Below are positions 45,196 to 54,024 of a stretch of DNA of 64,000 nt, piece by piece. This DNA comes from Spelaeicoccus albus. GTDB taxonomy: Bacteria; Actinomycetota; Actinomycetes; Actinomycetales; Brevibacteriaceae. Each line of letters begins with the position of its first letter. Position 1 is the stretch's first letter. The notes below the pieces were generated by a model. The model was given only the letters and a program-made list of their open reading frames with translations. It ran no database searches and was not told where the DNA came from. A program made the translations under genes and the position numbers. The stretch lies in the NCBI RefSeq assembly GCF_013409065.1, contig NZ_JACBZP010000001.1, positions 310,001-374,000 on the forward strand. Reading direction: 5' to 3'.

Positions 45196-45684
45196 GTGAG
45201 AAAGCAAAGTGCAGTCTTCAACATACGAGGAGCTTCGCGTTCGGATCTCACTGGCTTGCTTGAGGTTCAGCGCCAGGCGGGGCGATCAACCTCGTCGCGC
45301 TTTTGTGACGCGATTTCCCAGTCGATATCTGACCCCTCATTGCGTTTCGTAGTGGCCAAGTCAGATGACGTGCTCGTCGGCTGGGCAAAGACGAAGCATT
45401 TCGAAGACCCGGATAAGGCGGCGCCAGCCGGACACTATCTGATGGGAGTTACCGTCGCCCCGAACTTCCGCCGGATGGGTGTGGCCTCAGCTCTGGTGAA
45501 GACCCGCTTGGACTGGATCCGGCAACGAGACAATCTCGCTTACTACTTCACGAACGTGAGCAATGAAGCGTCGATAGCGCTACACCGAAATCCTGACTTT
45601 TACGAGTTTGCACGCGGACCACAGTTTCGCAGCATCCCATTCGACGGAGAACATGGAATACTCTCCTGCGCCAATTTACGCTGA
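45196..45684 (+). CDS. GNAT-family N-acetyltransferase (2)
   Basis: An acetyltransferase of about 162 residues. FNIRGASRSDLTGLLEVQRQ is the usual N-terminal beta-alpha start; the acetyl-CoA loop is in MGVTVAPNFRRMGVASALVKTRL (R-x-x-G-x-A type), and NVSNEASIALHRNPDFYEFAR gives the late signature. The start is uncertain: GTG 45196 is used, TTG 45169 is possible. Last gene inside the island, about 70 bp before the right inverted repeat. Confidence 0.8.
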   Translation: MRKQSAVFNIRGASRSDLTGLLEVQRQAGRSTSSRFCDAISQSISDPSLRFVVAKSDDVLVGWAKTKHFEDPDKAAPAGHYLMGVTVAPNFRRMGVASALVKTRLDWIRQRDNLAYYFTNVSNEASIALHRNPDFYEFARGPQFRSIPFDGEHGILSCANLR

Positions 45685-45755
45685 TCATGACCACGAAAAC
45701 TCGGTAAAGGGGTCGGCAACTGACACGGCTTTGCCGCACCTCCGGCAGTTGTTTT

Positions 45756-45779
45756 GTACAGTCGGCTTCGGAAAAGACA
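45756..45779 (-). repeat. Right terminal inverted repeat (24 bp, one base deleted)
   Basis: Read inward from the outer end on the minus strand it runs TGTCTTTTCCGAAG then CCGACTGTAC, matching the left end except for one missing base and three substitutions. No clear second 19-bp repeat follows inward, so the right end appears decayed. Confidence 0.7.
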
Positions 45780-45784
45780 CACTG
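45780..45784. repeat. Right target-site duplication CACTG
   Basis: Identical to 39865-39869 and abutting the right inverted repeat, as expected for a single insertion event. Confidence 0.75.
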
Positions 45785-45900
45785 ACCGCTCACGACGTCC
45801 GGCAGCGCAGCCCTTGCCCGACCGTGTCCGGGCGCCCTCAAAACGCCGGACGCCGCTCCCTCGGCCACCCGAGTCGAGCGGAAGGTGTTTGACTAGGCGT

Positions 45901-48582
45901 GTGAACTCCTCGAATCTGACCCGGCAGGAAACCTCCGAACGAGCCGCACATTTGGCGGTGAGCGACTATACGGTGCGGATCGACGTTTCCAACGCGACGG
46001 ACCCGCATGCCGCGACGTACTCCTCGCGGACCAGCGTGCGGTTCACGTCGGACGTCGAATGGTCGCCGTTCATCGACTTGATAGCTCCGGACGTGGAGCG
46101 GGTGACGCTGAACGGCGCGGATTTGGCGCCCGGCGACGTATTCGACGGCGCCCGGGTGAACCTTCCCGGCGTCCGCGCGGGCGAAAACCATCTCGAGGTG
46201 CATGCCCGCGCCGCCTATTCGCGCACCGGCGAGGGGCTACACCGTTTCGTGGACCCGGCCGACGGCCAGACGTATCTCTACACCCAGTACGAGCCGACCG
46301 ATGCGCGCCGCGTGTTCGCCAATTTCGACCAACCCGACCTGAAGGCGAAGTTCGCATTCGACGTGACGGCTCCGGCCGGCTGGCTCGTATTGTCGAATTC
46401 GCCGACGCCGGAACCCGTCGACCCCGAGTCGGCCGATGCCGGGTCTGCCGACGGCGACTCTCCGGACGGCGTCCGGCGTTATATTTTTGCGCCGACTCGC
46501 CTCCAGTCGAGCTACATCACGTGCCTTGCGGCGGGACCGTACGTCCGCCGCACCGACACCTGGACGTCGCCGGGCGACGACAGCGAGGGCGGCGAGCCGT
46601 TCAGCATCGAGCTGGGCGTATCGACTCGCCGGTCGCTGGCCGAGTACATGGAGGCCGAGGAAATCTTCGCCGTGACGAAGGCCGGTCTCGACTTCTTCCA
46701 CCGGATGTTCGGCGTGCCGTATCCGTGGGGCAAGTACGACCAGATCTTCGTGCCCGAATACAACCTCGGCGCCATGGAGAACCCCGGGCTCGTCACGTTC
46801 ACGGACGACTATATTTTCCACGCGGCCGTCACCGATAACCAGCACGAGGCCCGCGCCAACACGATCATGCACGAGATGGCGCATATGTGGTTCGGCGATC
46901 TCGTCACAATGGTGTGGTGGGACGATCTGTGGCTCAAGGAGTCGTTCGCCGACTTCATGGGAGCACTGGCCGTTGTCGAATCCACCCAGTGGACGGACGC
47001 GTGGGTCACGTTCGCCACCAAGCGCAAGGCGTGGGCGTACCGGCAGGATCAGCTTCCCACGACGCATCCGATAGTTGCCGATATCGAGGACGTCGAGGCG
47101 GCCAAACTCAACTTCGACGGCATCACCTATGCCAAGGGCGCGGCAGTGTTGCGGCAGCTGGTGGCGTACGTGGGTCGGGACGAATTCTTCGACGGCGCCC
47201 GCCGCTACTTCCGCGATCATGCCTGGGGGAATACGCGGCTGGCGGACTTCTTGGCGGCTCTCGACGCAGCGGCTCCCGAGCGGCAGGTCGAGGAATGGGC
47301 GACGGCTTGGCTGCAAACCGCGGGCATCTCAACCCTCACCCCTGAAATCGCCGAGACGGACGGCGTCATCGACGAGTTCGCGATTCGTCAATCCGGCGAA
47401 GACCCGCGCACCGGCGAGCCCGGGCTCCGCCCGCACCGCATTGCGATCGGGTGCTACTCGCTGGTCGGCGGATCCCTCGCGCGGACCGACCGGGTGGAAG
47501 TCGATGTGCGCGGCGAGCGCACGGTTGTTGCGCAGCTGGCGGGCATGCGGCGTCCCGATCTGGTCATCGTCAACGACGACGACCTGACGTACGCCAAGGT
47601 GCGGCTCGACGACGTCTCGCTTGCCACGGTGCGCCGTCACTTCGATGCCGTGGCCGACGCGATGCCGCGCAGCCTCGTCTGGTCGATGCTGTGGAACGCC
47701 ATTCGCGATGCGCTGATGCCGGCGTCCGACTTTCTCGAGCTGTTCGACAACTTCGCGTTCGCGGAGACGAACTCGGGCGTTCGTTCCATGTTGCACGGCC
47801 AGGCCATCACGGCCCTCGATGCGTACGTGCCGGGCGAATACCGGCCGGTCGTGGCCGCCGACTTGCTCGGCAGCGCGCTGGCGGCCGTTCGGGCGGACCC
47901 GGCCGGGTCCGATGCGCAATTGCTGGACATGTTGTTCGTCGTTCGTATGACCGGCCGCATCACGCCCGACCACCCGTCGTCCTCGGCGGCCGATGCACGG
48001 GCACTGCTGTCCGGGCTGCTGCGGATGTCGCCCGATCAGGACGCCGGCCAAGCGGCCGGGCTGCCGGGCCTGAAGGTCGATTCCGAGCTGCGGTGGGCGA
48101 TTCTCACGGCGTTGGCCGCGACCGGCCACGCCGACGTCGACGAGATCGATGCCGAAGCGGCCGCCGATCGGACCGGCGCTGCCGCAACGCATGCGGTGCA
48201 GGCTCGCGCGTCCCGCCCGTTGCCGGTGGTCAAGGCGCGGGCCTGGGCCGCGGCGGTCGAGTCCGATGAGCTGAGCAACGACCATTTGTCGGCGACGATC
48301 GCGGGATTCACGCACCCCTCCGGTCGGCACTTGCTGGACGGCTATGTCGACCAATACTTCGGGATGGTGGAGGACATCTGGGCCTCGCGCAGCATCGAGA
48401 TCGCCCGGCGAATCGTTCGCGGGCTGTATCCGTCGTGGGCGCCGAATCGCGAGGACGCGCTGACGCGCACGAGGGCCTGGCTCGACGGGCACCCGGACGC
48501 TCCGGCGTCGCTGCGGCGTTTGATCATCGAAGACGGCGATGACCTGGCCCGTTCGGTTCGCGCCGCCGCGCTGCTGGCCTGA
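45901..48582 (+). CDS. pepN: Aminopeptidase N (M1 family)
   Basis: A zinc metallopeptidase of about 893 residues that removes N-terminal residues from peptides. The exopeptidase motif NLGAMENPGLVTF (near residue 288) and the zinc site HEMAHMWFGD (His324) with the downstream glutamate in WLKESFADF are intact; the C-terminal ERAP1-like helical domain fills residues 530-893. GTG 45901 gives the family N-terminus (NSSNLTRQETSERA); TTG 45889, closer to GGAAGG, is an alternative. The transposon-like element ends about 120 bp upstream. Confidence 0.93.
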   Translation: MNSSNLTRQETSERAAHLAVSDYTVRIDVSNATDPHAATYSSRTSVRFTSDVEWSPFIDLIAPDVERVTLNGADLAPGDVFDGARVNLPGVRAGENHLEVHARAAYSRTGEGLHRFVDPADGQTYLYTQYEPTDARRVFANFDQPDLKAKFAFDVTAPAGWLVLSNSPTPEPVDPESADAGSADGDSPDGVRRYIFAPTRLQSSYITCLAAGPYVRRTDTWTSPGDDSEGGEPFSIELGVSTRRSLAEYMEAEEIFAVTKAGLDFFHRMFGVPYPWGKYDQIFVPEYNLGAMENPGLVTFTDDYIFHAAVTDNQHEARANTIMHEMAHMWFGDLVTMVWWDDLWLKESFADFMGALAVVESTQWTDAWVTFATKRKAWAYRQDQLPTTHPIVADIEDVEAAKLNFDGITYAKGAAVLRQLVAYVGRDEFFDGARRYFRDHAWGNTRLADFLAALDAAAPERQVEEWATAWLQTAGISTLTPEIAETDGVIDEFAIRQSGEDPRTGEPGLRPHRIAIGCYSLVGGSLARTDRVEVDVRGERTVVAQLAGMRRPDLVIVNDDDLTYAKVRLDDVSLATVRRHFDAVADAMPRSLVWSMLWNAIRDALMPASDFLELFDNFAFAETNSGVRSMLHGQAITALDAYVPGEYRPVVAADLLGSALAAVRADPAGSDAQLLDMLFVVRMTGRITPDHPSSSAADARALLSGLLRMSPDQDAGQAAGLPGLKVDSELRWAILTALAATGHADVDEIDAEAAADRTGAAATHAVQARASRPLPVVKARAWAAAVESDELSNDHLSATIAGFTHPSGRHLLDGYVDQYFGMVEDIWASRSIEIARRIVRGLYPSWAPNREDALTRTRAWLDGHPDAPASLRRLIIEDGDDLARSVRAAALLA

Positions 48583-48620
48583 ACGCATCGCCCCACCGAC
48601 CGCGACGCCCCGCCCCGGTG

Positions 48621-48660
48621 TTCGGCGTGGGCCTGTAGCACGCACCAGGCCCACGCGGAA
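48621..48660. terminator. Bidirectional terminator hairpin between pepN and glgC
   Basis: TTCGGCGTGGGCCTG (48621-48635) pairs with 48646-48660 at 14 of 15 positions around a 10-base loop, between the convergent 3' ends of pepN and glgC. A diverged third copy of the arm follows at about 48661-48680. Confidence 0.65.
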
Positions 48661-48702
48661 TGCGTAGGCCCGCGCGGAACGAAAAGGGCGGGCGGCAAAA
48701 CC

Positions 48703-49929
48703 TTAACGCGGCTCGATTTGCTGACCCTTGCCCAAAACGGTGATGCCGTCGTCGGTGACGTGGAATCCGGATTTGCGATCGGCGTCGGCATCGATGCCGA
48801 TCTCGAATCCCGGTGGTACCACCACGTTCTTGTCCAGGATGGCGTTGTTGATCCGAGCGCCGCGGCCGATGCTGACGTTCTCCATGACCACGCTGCGAGC
48901 AATATCGGCGCCGGTCTCGACCTGCACGTTCGTGCCGAGAACGGAGGAATGCACCGACGCGCCCGACACTATCGATCCCGAGCACACTATCGCATCTTCC
49001 ACGCGTGCGTTTTGCACGAATTTCGCCCCCGGCAGCTGCGGATGCGACGTGAAGATCGGCCATTCGTTGTTGTAAAGGTTGAACGTGGGCTCGACCGACA
49101 CCAGGTCGAGGTTGGCCTCGTGGTACGACCCGATGGTGCCGACGTCGCGCCAATAGTTCGCGTCGCGTTCGAGGGCGCCGGGTACGATGTTGCGTTTGAA
49201 GTCGTAAACGCCCGCCTCGCCGCGGTCGACAAGCATTGGAATGACATCGCCGCCGACATCGTGCCGCGATTCCGGATTGTCGGCATCGGCACGGAGCGCA
49301 TCGAAGAGCGTGTCGGCCGAGAAGACATAATTGCCCATCGACGCGTACGACTCGTCGGGACTGTCGGCAAGTCCCGGCGGATCGGCCGGCTTTTCCAGAA
49401 AGCGTTCGATCCGGACGCCGTCGTCCGCGGCCTTGATCACGCCGAACTGGTGTGCCTCGCGGCGCGGTACGCGGATGCCCGCCACCGACACGCCCGCTCC
49501 CGACTCGATATGCGCTTCGACCATGGCCCGTGCGTCCATCCGATACACGTGATCGGCGCCGAACACGACGATGATGTCCGGCTTCTCGTCGTTCATCAGG
49601 TTCATCGATTGCAAGAGCGCGTCCGCGCTGCCCAAATACCATTGCTTGCCCAACCGCTGTTGAGCCGGGACCGTCGCCACGTAGTTGCCGAGCATCGTCG
49701 ACATCCGCCACGTCAGCGAAATGTGCCGGTCCAATGAATCGGACTTGTACTGGGTGAGCACGCAGATCTTCAAATAACCCGCGTTCACCAAATTCGACAA
49801 CGCGAAGTCGATGAGCCGGTAGCTACCGCCGAACGGCACGGCCGGTTTCGCCCGGTCGAGTGTGAGCGGCATCAGCCGCTTACCTTCGCCACCTGCCAGG
49901 ACAATCGCGAGAACCTTGGGAGCAGCCAT
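48703..49929 (-). CDS. glgC: Glucose-1-phosphate adenylyltransferase
   Basis: A 408-residue enzyme forming ADP-glucose for glycogen and, in actinobacteria, maltose-1-phosphate synthesis. Nucleotide loop [26 protein letters not shown] (residues 12-37), [32 protein letters not shown], and the C-terminal left-handed beta-helix with hexapeptide repeats ([19 protein letters not shown]). Divergent from glgA across a 97-bp promoter region, a conserved actinobacterial arrangement. Confidence 0.96.
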   Translation of the reverse strand: MAAPKVLAIVLAGGEGKRLMPLTLDRAKPAVPFGGSYRLIDFALSNLVNAGYLKICVLTQYKSDSLDRHISLTWRMSTMLGNYVATVPAQQRLGKQWYLGSADALLQSMNLMNDEKPDIIVVFGADHVYRMDARAMVEAHIESGAGVSVAGIRVPRREAHQFGVIKAADDGVRIERFLEKPADPPGLADSPDESYASMGNYVFSADTLFDALRADADNPESRHDVGGDVIPMLVDRGEAGVYDFKRNIVPGALERDANYWRDVGTIGSYHEANLDLVSVEPTFNLYNNEWPIFTSHPQLPGAKFVQNARVEDAIVCSGSIVSGASVHSSVLGTNVQVETGADIARSVVMENVSIGRGARINNAILDKNVVVPPGFEIGIDADADRKSGFHVTDDGITVLGKGQQIEPR

Positions 49930-50026
49930 GACGAGAGACTACCGCGAGTATCCGGGATTTCTTAAGCACGGCCGTTAATTCGTGATCAATCGTGACGAAG
50001 TCGCGCGATCCCGCTAAGGTCAAGGC

Positions 50027-51193
50027 ATGCATGTGGGACTGTTGACTCGCGAGTTTCCTCCGGCCATTTACGGAGGCGCCGGCGTACACGTCGATTTCCT
50101 TTCGCGACATCTGCAATCGCTCGTCGACTTGCGCGTGTTGTGCATGGGGGACGCGCGTCCCGACGACGGCCGGGACGTGCGCGCATTCGCGGAACGGGAT
50201 CCGCGGTTTTCGAAGGCGAACTCCGCGTTGAACGTCTTGTCGACCGATCTGGAAATGACAGCTGCCTGCAACGGACTCGATCTCGTGCATTCGCACACGT
50301 GGTATGCAAATATGGCCGGGCATCTGTCGAAACTCCTGTACGGGATTCCGCACGTGGTGAGCGCGCATTCGCTCGAGCCGTTGCGACCGTGGAAGGCCGA
50401 ACAGCTCGGCGGCGGGTATGCGCTGTCGTCGTGGGCCGAGCGCACCGCATACCTGGCCGCGGATGCCGTCATCGCCGTCAGCGAGGGCATGGCCCGCGAT
50501 ATCCGCAGCGCCTATCCGGAGATACCCGCCGACCGGCTGCACGTCATCTACAACGGCATCGACGCCGACTTTTACCATCCGGACGCGGCGGACGACGTCC
50601 CGCGCAGCCTCGGGATCGACCCCGAACGGCCGTATGTGACGTTCGTCGGCCGCATCACCAGACAAAAAGGCGTACCGCATCTGCTGCGCGCGGCCAAACG
50701 GTTCGACCCGGCGGTGCAGATCCTGTTGTTGGCGGGCGCTGCGGACACCCCGGAGTTGAAGGCGGAGACCGATGCCTTGATCGATGAGCTCCAATCGTCG
50801 CGGGACGGCGTGGTGGTCGTCAGCGAGATGCTTCCGCGCGAGAGCGTCCGCCAGGTGCTGACGCACGCCTTGGCGTTCCTCTGCCCGTCCGTGTACGAGC
50901 CCCTCGGCATCGTGAATCTTGAGGCCATGGCGTGCGAGACGGCCGTGGTGGCCAGTGCAGTCGGCGGTATCCCGGAGGTGGTGGCGGACGGCGAGACCGG
51001 CTACTTGGTCGATTACGACCCGGATGCGCCGTCCGGCCTCGAAGCAGGGCTGGCCGACCGCGTCAACCGACTTGCCGCGGATCCGAACCTGGCCCACCGC
51101 TTCGGGGTAGCCGGGCGGAAGCGTGCGGTGGAGAACTTCGATTGGGCGGCTATCGCCCGGCAGACGGCGGACCTGTACGCCGCCCTGCTTTAA
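50027..51193 (+). CDS. glgA: Glycogen synthase / alpha-maltose-1-phosphate synthase (GT4)
   Basis: A 388-residue GT4 glucosyltransferase of the actinobacterial GlgA/GlgM type. N-terminal donor-acceptor region LLTREFPPAIYGGAGVHVDFL, HSHTWYANMAGHLSKLLY, VIYNGIDADFY and TFVGRITRQKG, and the nucleotide site SVYEPLGIVNLEAMACETAVVA. In mycobacteria the equivalent enzyme makes maltose-1-phosphate from ADP-glucose. ATG 50027 follows AAGG. Divergent partner of glgC, which supplies ADP-glucose. Confidence 0.92.
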   Translation: MHVGLLTREFPPAIYGGAGVHVDFLSRHLQSLVDLRVLCMGDARPDDGRDVRAFAERDPRFSKANSALNVLSTDLEMTAACNGLDLVHSHTWYANMAGHLSKLLYGIPHVVSAHSLEPLRPWKAEQLGGGYALSSWAERTAYLAADAVIAVSEGMARDIRSAYPEIPADRLHVIYNGIDADFYHPDAADDVPRSLGIDPERPYVTFVGRITRQKGVPHLLRAAKRFDPAVQILLLAGAADTPELKAETDALIDELQSSRDGVVVVSEMLPRESVRQVLTHALAFLCPSVYEPLGIVNLEAMACETAVVASAVGGIPEVVADGETGYLVDYDPDAPSGLEAGLADRVNRLAADPNLAHRFGVAGRKRAVENFDWAAIARQTADLYAALL

Positions 51194-51235
51194 CCAACAA
51201 GGCGCGCCAGTTCTCGTGCCCTGCTGCAGCCCTTA

Positions 51236-51309
51236 CCGCAAAACGCCCCGCGCGGTATAAAACGCGTAGTCATGACGACGCGCCCTATACGCCGCGGGGC
51301 GTTTTACGG
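51236..51309. terminator. Long bidirectional hairpin between glgA and the LLM oxidoreductase
   Basis: 51236-51258 and 51287-51309 are 23-base arms complementary at 20 positions (CCGCAAAACGCCCCGCG in the left arm) around a 28-base loop. It lies between convergent 3' ends. The A-run inside the left arm becomes a U-run on the opposite strand, so it can act in both directions. Confidence 0.7.
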
Positions 51310-51319
51310 AAGGTGGCGC

Positions 51320-52363
51320 CTACGCGACCTCGGCTGCCAGCGCCGTGATCGTCTCTTCGCGGGCCGTAGCAGTGCGCGCCGATTCGCCGCGGTGCGCCGA
51401 GCCGACCGGATTGATCATCACCTCGTCGACGTCGAACGACGCTGCGAGCTCGGTGAGCTGCTTGGCCACGGCGGACGGCGTACCGATCAGCCAGCGGCGG
51501 CGCATCACCGCGATCATTTCGTTCAGCCGGGGGTCCAGGTCCGCTGCCGCGGCGTCCTCGATCAAGGCAAGCGGCTCGAGCTTCCCCGAACGAAGTTTGG
51601 CCATCGATTGCAGCTGGGGCAACGCGCGGGCGTCGGCTTCCTCCTGCGTGTCGGCCACGACCGCGTTGACGGTGAGGAAGGTCTGCGGCTCGGACGAATA
51701 CTCCGACGGCTTGAACGACGACCGGTATGCTCCGAGCGCGGCAGCCGTCCCTTCACCCGAGAAGTGGTGTGCGAACACGTACGGCAGTCCCTTCGCCGCG
51801 GCCAGCTGCGCCGAATATCCGGACGACCCGAGCAGCCACACGGTTGGTTCGCTGACCGGCGACGGCGTGCCGTGCAAGTGATACGTTTGTCCGCCGTGCA
51901 TCGGGATCTGCACGCCGTCCGGACTCATCAGCGAAATGACTTCGTCAACGTAATCCGGGAAGTTCTCGAGATCTTTGTTGCCCTGCGAGGCGGGCCCGCG
52001 AAGTGCCATCGCCGTCACCGGATCACTGCCGGGCGCCCGGCCGATACCAAGGTCGATGCGGCCGGGATATGCGGCCTCGAGCAGCGCGAACTGCTCGGCC
52101 ACCGCCAGCGGAGCATGGTTCGGCAACATCACGCCGCCGGACCCGATGCGAATCCGGTCGGTGCGCGCGGCCAAATGCGAGATGACGACGGGCGGACTCG
52201 TGGCGCCCACGGCCGGCATATTGTGATGCTCGGCGACCCAGTACCGGGTGAATCCGGCGGCGTCGGCGGCTCGGGCCACCCCAACCGTGGCGGTCAGCGC
52301 GTCCGCGGTCGTCTGGTCGGTGCGAACAGGGATCAAGTCAAGTGCGGAAAGTTTGATGCTCAC
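51320..52363 (-). CDS. LLM-class flavin-dependent oxidoreductase
   Basis: A luciferase-like (beta/alpha)8 barrel monooxygenase or reductase of about 347 residues that uses FMN or F420. N-terminal KLSALDLIPVRTDQTTADAL, YWVAEHHNMPAVGATSP and GSGGVMLPNHAPLAVAEQFALLE, then GRIDLGIGRAPGSDP, are typical of the bacterial luciferase family's alkanal monooxygenase-like branch. The substrate is unknown. GTG 52363 (or GTG 52372, three codons upstream) is the start. Single gene between two hairpins. Confidence 0.85.
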   Translation of the reverse strand: MSIKLSALDLIPVRTDQTTADALTATVGVARAADAAGFTRYWVAEHHNMPAVGATSPPVVISHLAARTDRIRIGSGGVMLPNHAPLAVAEQFALLEAAYPGRIDLGIGRAPGSDPVTAMALRGPASQGNKDLENFPDYVDEVISLMSPDGVQIPMHGGQTYHLHGTPSPVSEPTVWLLGSSGYSAQLAAAKGLPYVFAHHFSGEGTAAALGAYRSSFKPSEYSSEPQTFLTVNAVVADTQEEADARALPQLQSMAKLRSGKLEPLALIEDAAAADLDPRLNEMIAVMRRRWLIGTPSAVAKQLTELAASFDVDEVMINPVGSAHRGESARTATAREETITALAAEVA

Positions 52364-52451
52364 ACACGCCACAACCAGCCGGCCGCCGATTAACTTCCCG
52401 GCACACGCGACGGATTTTCATTCGAGCGGTTCGTCGAGGACCCGGCACCGG

Positions 52452-52510
52452 CCGAGTGGTGGCGAATGGCTGCGAAATCGGCGATTTCGCAGCCATTCGC
52501 CACCACTCGG
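52452..52510. repeat. 59-bp perfect palindrome between gabT and the LLM gene
   Basis: The 29-base arm 52452-52480 (starts CCGAGTGGTGG, ends GCGAAATCG) is the exact reverse complement of 52482-52510 with one central base. It lies 26 bp beyond the gabT stop and about 90 bp upstream of the LLM start on the same strand. It may be the gabT terminator, but the arms are unusually long and exact and leave almost no loop. Confidence 0.85.
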
Positions 52511-52536
52511 GGCAAGGTGGGACGCGGCGGGCGGAG

Positions 52537-53901
52537 CTACTTGTCGACGGCGTCGAACGCGTCGGACAGCACACCGAGCCCTTCGCGCAGCAACTCCTCG
52601 GAAATGACGAGCGGAGGCAGGAACCGCAAAATGTTCGAGTACGTCCCCGTGACGAGGACGACCAGCCCGTTGGCGTGGGCTTCTGCCGCGACCGCCGCGG
52701 TGAGTTCGGGGTCCGGCTCGAGAGTTCCCGGCTTCGTGATTTCGATGGCGATCATGGCGCCGCGTCCGCGAATGTCCGCGATGGCCGAATGCTGCGCACG
52801 AATGGTGGTCAGCTCGCCCAGCATGATCTCGCCGATGTGGGCGGCCTTGGCGGGCAGGTCGTCGCGTTCGAACGTCTCGATGGCGCCCAACGCGGCAGCG
52901 CAGGCTACCGGGTTGCCGCCGTACGTGCCGCCGAGTCCACCGCCGTGCACGGCGTCCATGATCTCGGCTCGTCCCGTCACCGCCGACAACGGCAGGCCGC
53001 CGGCGATCCCCTTGGCCGTGGTGATGATGTCGGGGACGACGCCTTCGTCCTCGCAGGCGAACATCTGGCCGGTGCGTGCGAACCCGGTCTGCACCTCATC
53101 GGCGACGAACACGACGTCGTTGTCGTTGCACCAGGCCTGCAAGGCCGGCAGGAAACCCTTGGCCGGCACGATGAATCCGCCCTCGCCCTGAATCGGCTCG
53201 ATGACTATGGCGGCGAGGCTGTCGGCGCCAACCTGCTTTTCAATCTGTGAAATGGCGCGTTTTGCGGCGTCCTCGCCGGACAGTTTGGTGCCGGCGGCTT
53301 CGTTGTCGCGCAGCGGATACGACATCGGCGCACGGTAGACCTCGGAGGCGAACGGGCCGAAACCCTTCTTGTACGGCATGTTCTTGGCAGTCATGGCCAT
53401 GGTGAGGTTGGTGCGCCCGTGATAGGCGTGGTCGAACACGACGACGGCGTCGCGTCCGGTGGACCGACGCGCGATCTTGACGGCGTTCTCCACGGCTTCG
53501 GCGCCCGAGTTGAACAGCGCGCTCTTTTTCGGATGGTCGCCGGGCGTGAGCCGATTGAGCGCCTCGGCCACCTCGACGTACCCCTCGTACGGCGTCACCA
53601 TGAAGCAGGTGTGCGTGAATGCGGCCACCTGCTCCTGCACGCGCGAGACGACGTCCGGGTTGGCATTGCCCGCGTTCACGACGGCAATGCCTGCACCGAA
53701 GTCGATCAGCTGGTTGCCGTCGATATCGCGGAGGATTCCGCCGCCGGCCGCCGTAATGTAAATGGGCAGGGTCTGGCTGACCCCGTTCGCGACTGCCGCA
53801 GCTTTGCGGGCGTGGAGTTCTTGCGAGCGCGGGCCGGGGATCGACGTGACGACGCGGCGTTCTTGGGCGAGGCCGGGGCCTCCTGATTCAACTGTGGTCA
53901 T
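52537..53901 (-). CDS. gabT: 4-aminobutyrate--2-oxoglutarate transaminase
   Basis: A class III PLP transaminase, 454 residues, converting GABA to succinate semialdehyde. Seen: NSGAEAVENAVKIAR, FDHAYHGRTNLTMAMTAK, IEPIQGEGGFIVPAKGFL, FVADEVQTGFARTG and the PLP lysine in TTAKGIAGGLPLSAVTGR, with GTYGGNPVACAA. The set of active-site blocks matches GabT better than ornithine transaminase. ATG 53901 has AGGA upstream. It follows the flavin amine oxidase gene on the same strand, so the two may share a route for amines or amino acids; no gabD is adjacent. Confidence 0.92.
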   Translation of the reverse strand: MTTVESGGPGLAQERRVVTSIPGPRSQELHARKAAAVANGVSQTLPIYITAAGGGILRDIDGNQLIDFGAGIAVVNAGNANPDVVSRVQEQVAAFTHTCFMVTPYEGYVEVAEALNRLTPGDHPKKSALFNSGAEAVENAVKIARRSTGRDAVVVFDHAYHGRTNLTMAMTAKNMPYKKGFGPFASEVYRAPMSYPLRDNEAAGTKLSGEDAAKRAISQIEKQVGADSLAAIVIEPIQGEGGFIVPAKGFLPALQAWCNDNDVVFVADEVQTGFARTGQMFACEDEGVVPDIITTAKGIAGGLPLSAVTGRAEIMDAVHGGGLGGTYGGNPVACAAALGAIETFERDDLPAKAAHIGEIMLGELTTIRAQHSAIADIRGRGAMIAIEITKPGTLEPDPELTAAVAAEAHANGLVVLVTGTYSNILRFLPPLVISEELLREGLGVLSDAFDAVDK

Positions 53902-54024
53902 GGCCAAATCCTACGCGGTCGGCCCTCGCCTTGTCCCGCGGGATTCCGGGCCGGACGTCGTACTGTTCGCCGCGGGCGGCGGGCCGGCCGTCGGCGGCTC
54001 GGAGGCGGCCGGCCGAGCAGGCCC

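Larger units (their letters stand above)
39870..45779. mobile_element. Non-autonomous Tn402/Tn5053-like element with resolvase and resistance-type cargo
   Basis: A 5.9-kb segment framed by inverted repeats and a 5-bp duplication CACTG. The left end (39870-39894) begins TGTCATTTTCAGAAG and ends GACTGCAC; from memory this differs at only two positions from the 25-bp IRt of class 1 integron/Tn402 transposons. The right end (45756-45779) is its complement with one deleted base and three changes. Inside are a serine resolvase beside the left end, a methyltransferase, two acetyltransferases, a TetR regulator with a divergent partner and an efflux pump. No TniA, TniB or TniQ is visible, so movement would need help in trans. 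Codon and base composition look less GC-rich than the flanks. Confidence 0.8.

Noticed and set aside
45196-45225. GTGCAGTC near 45209 as an alternative right end of the transposon-like element.
   Set aside because: Only the innermost 8 bases match the end repeat. The site at 45756-45779 matches over nearly the whole repeat and is followed by CACTG.
47329-48654. Minus-strand open frame of 441 codons opposite pepN.
   Set aside because: Shadow of pepN; arginine-rich, with no domain motifs.
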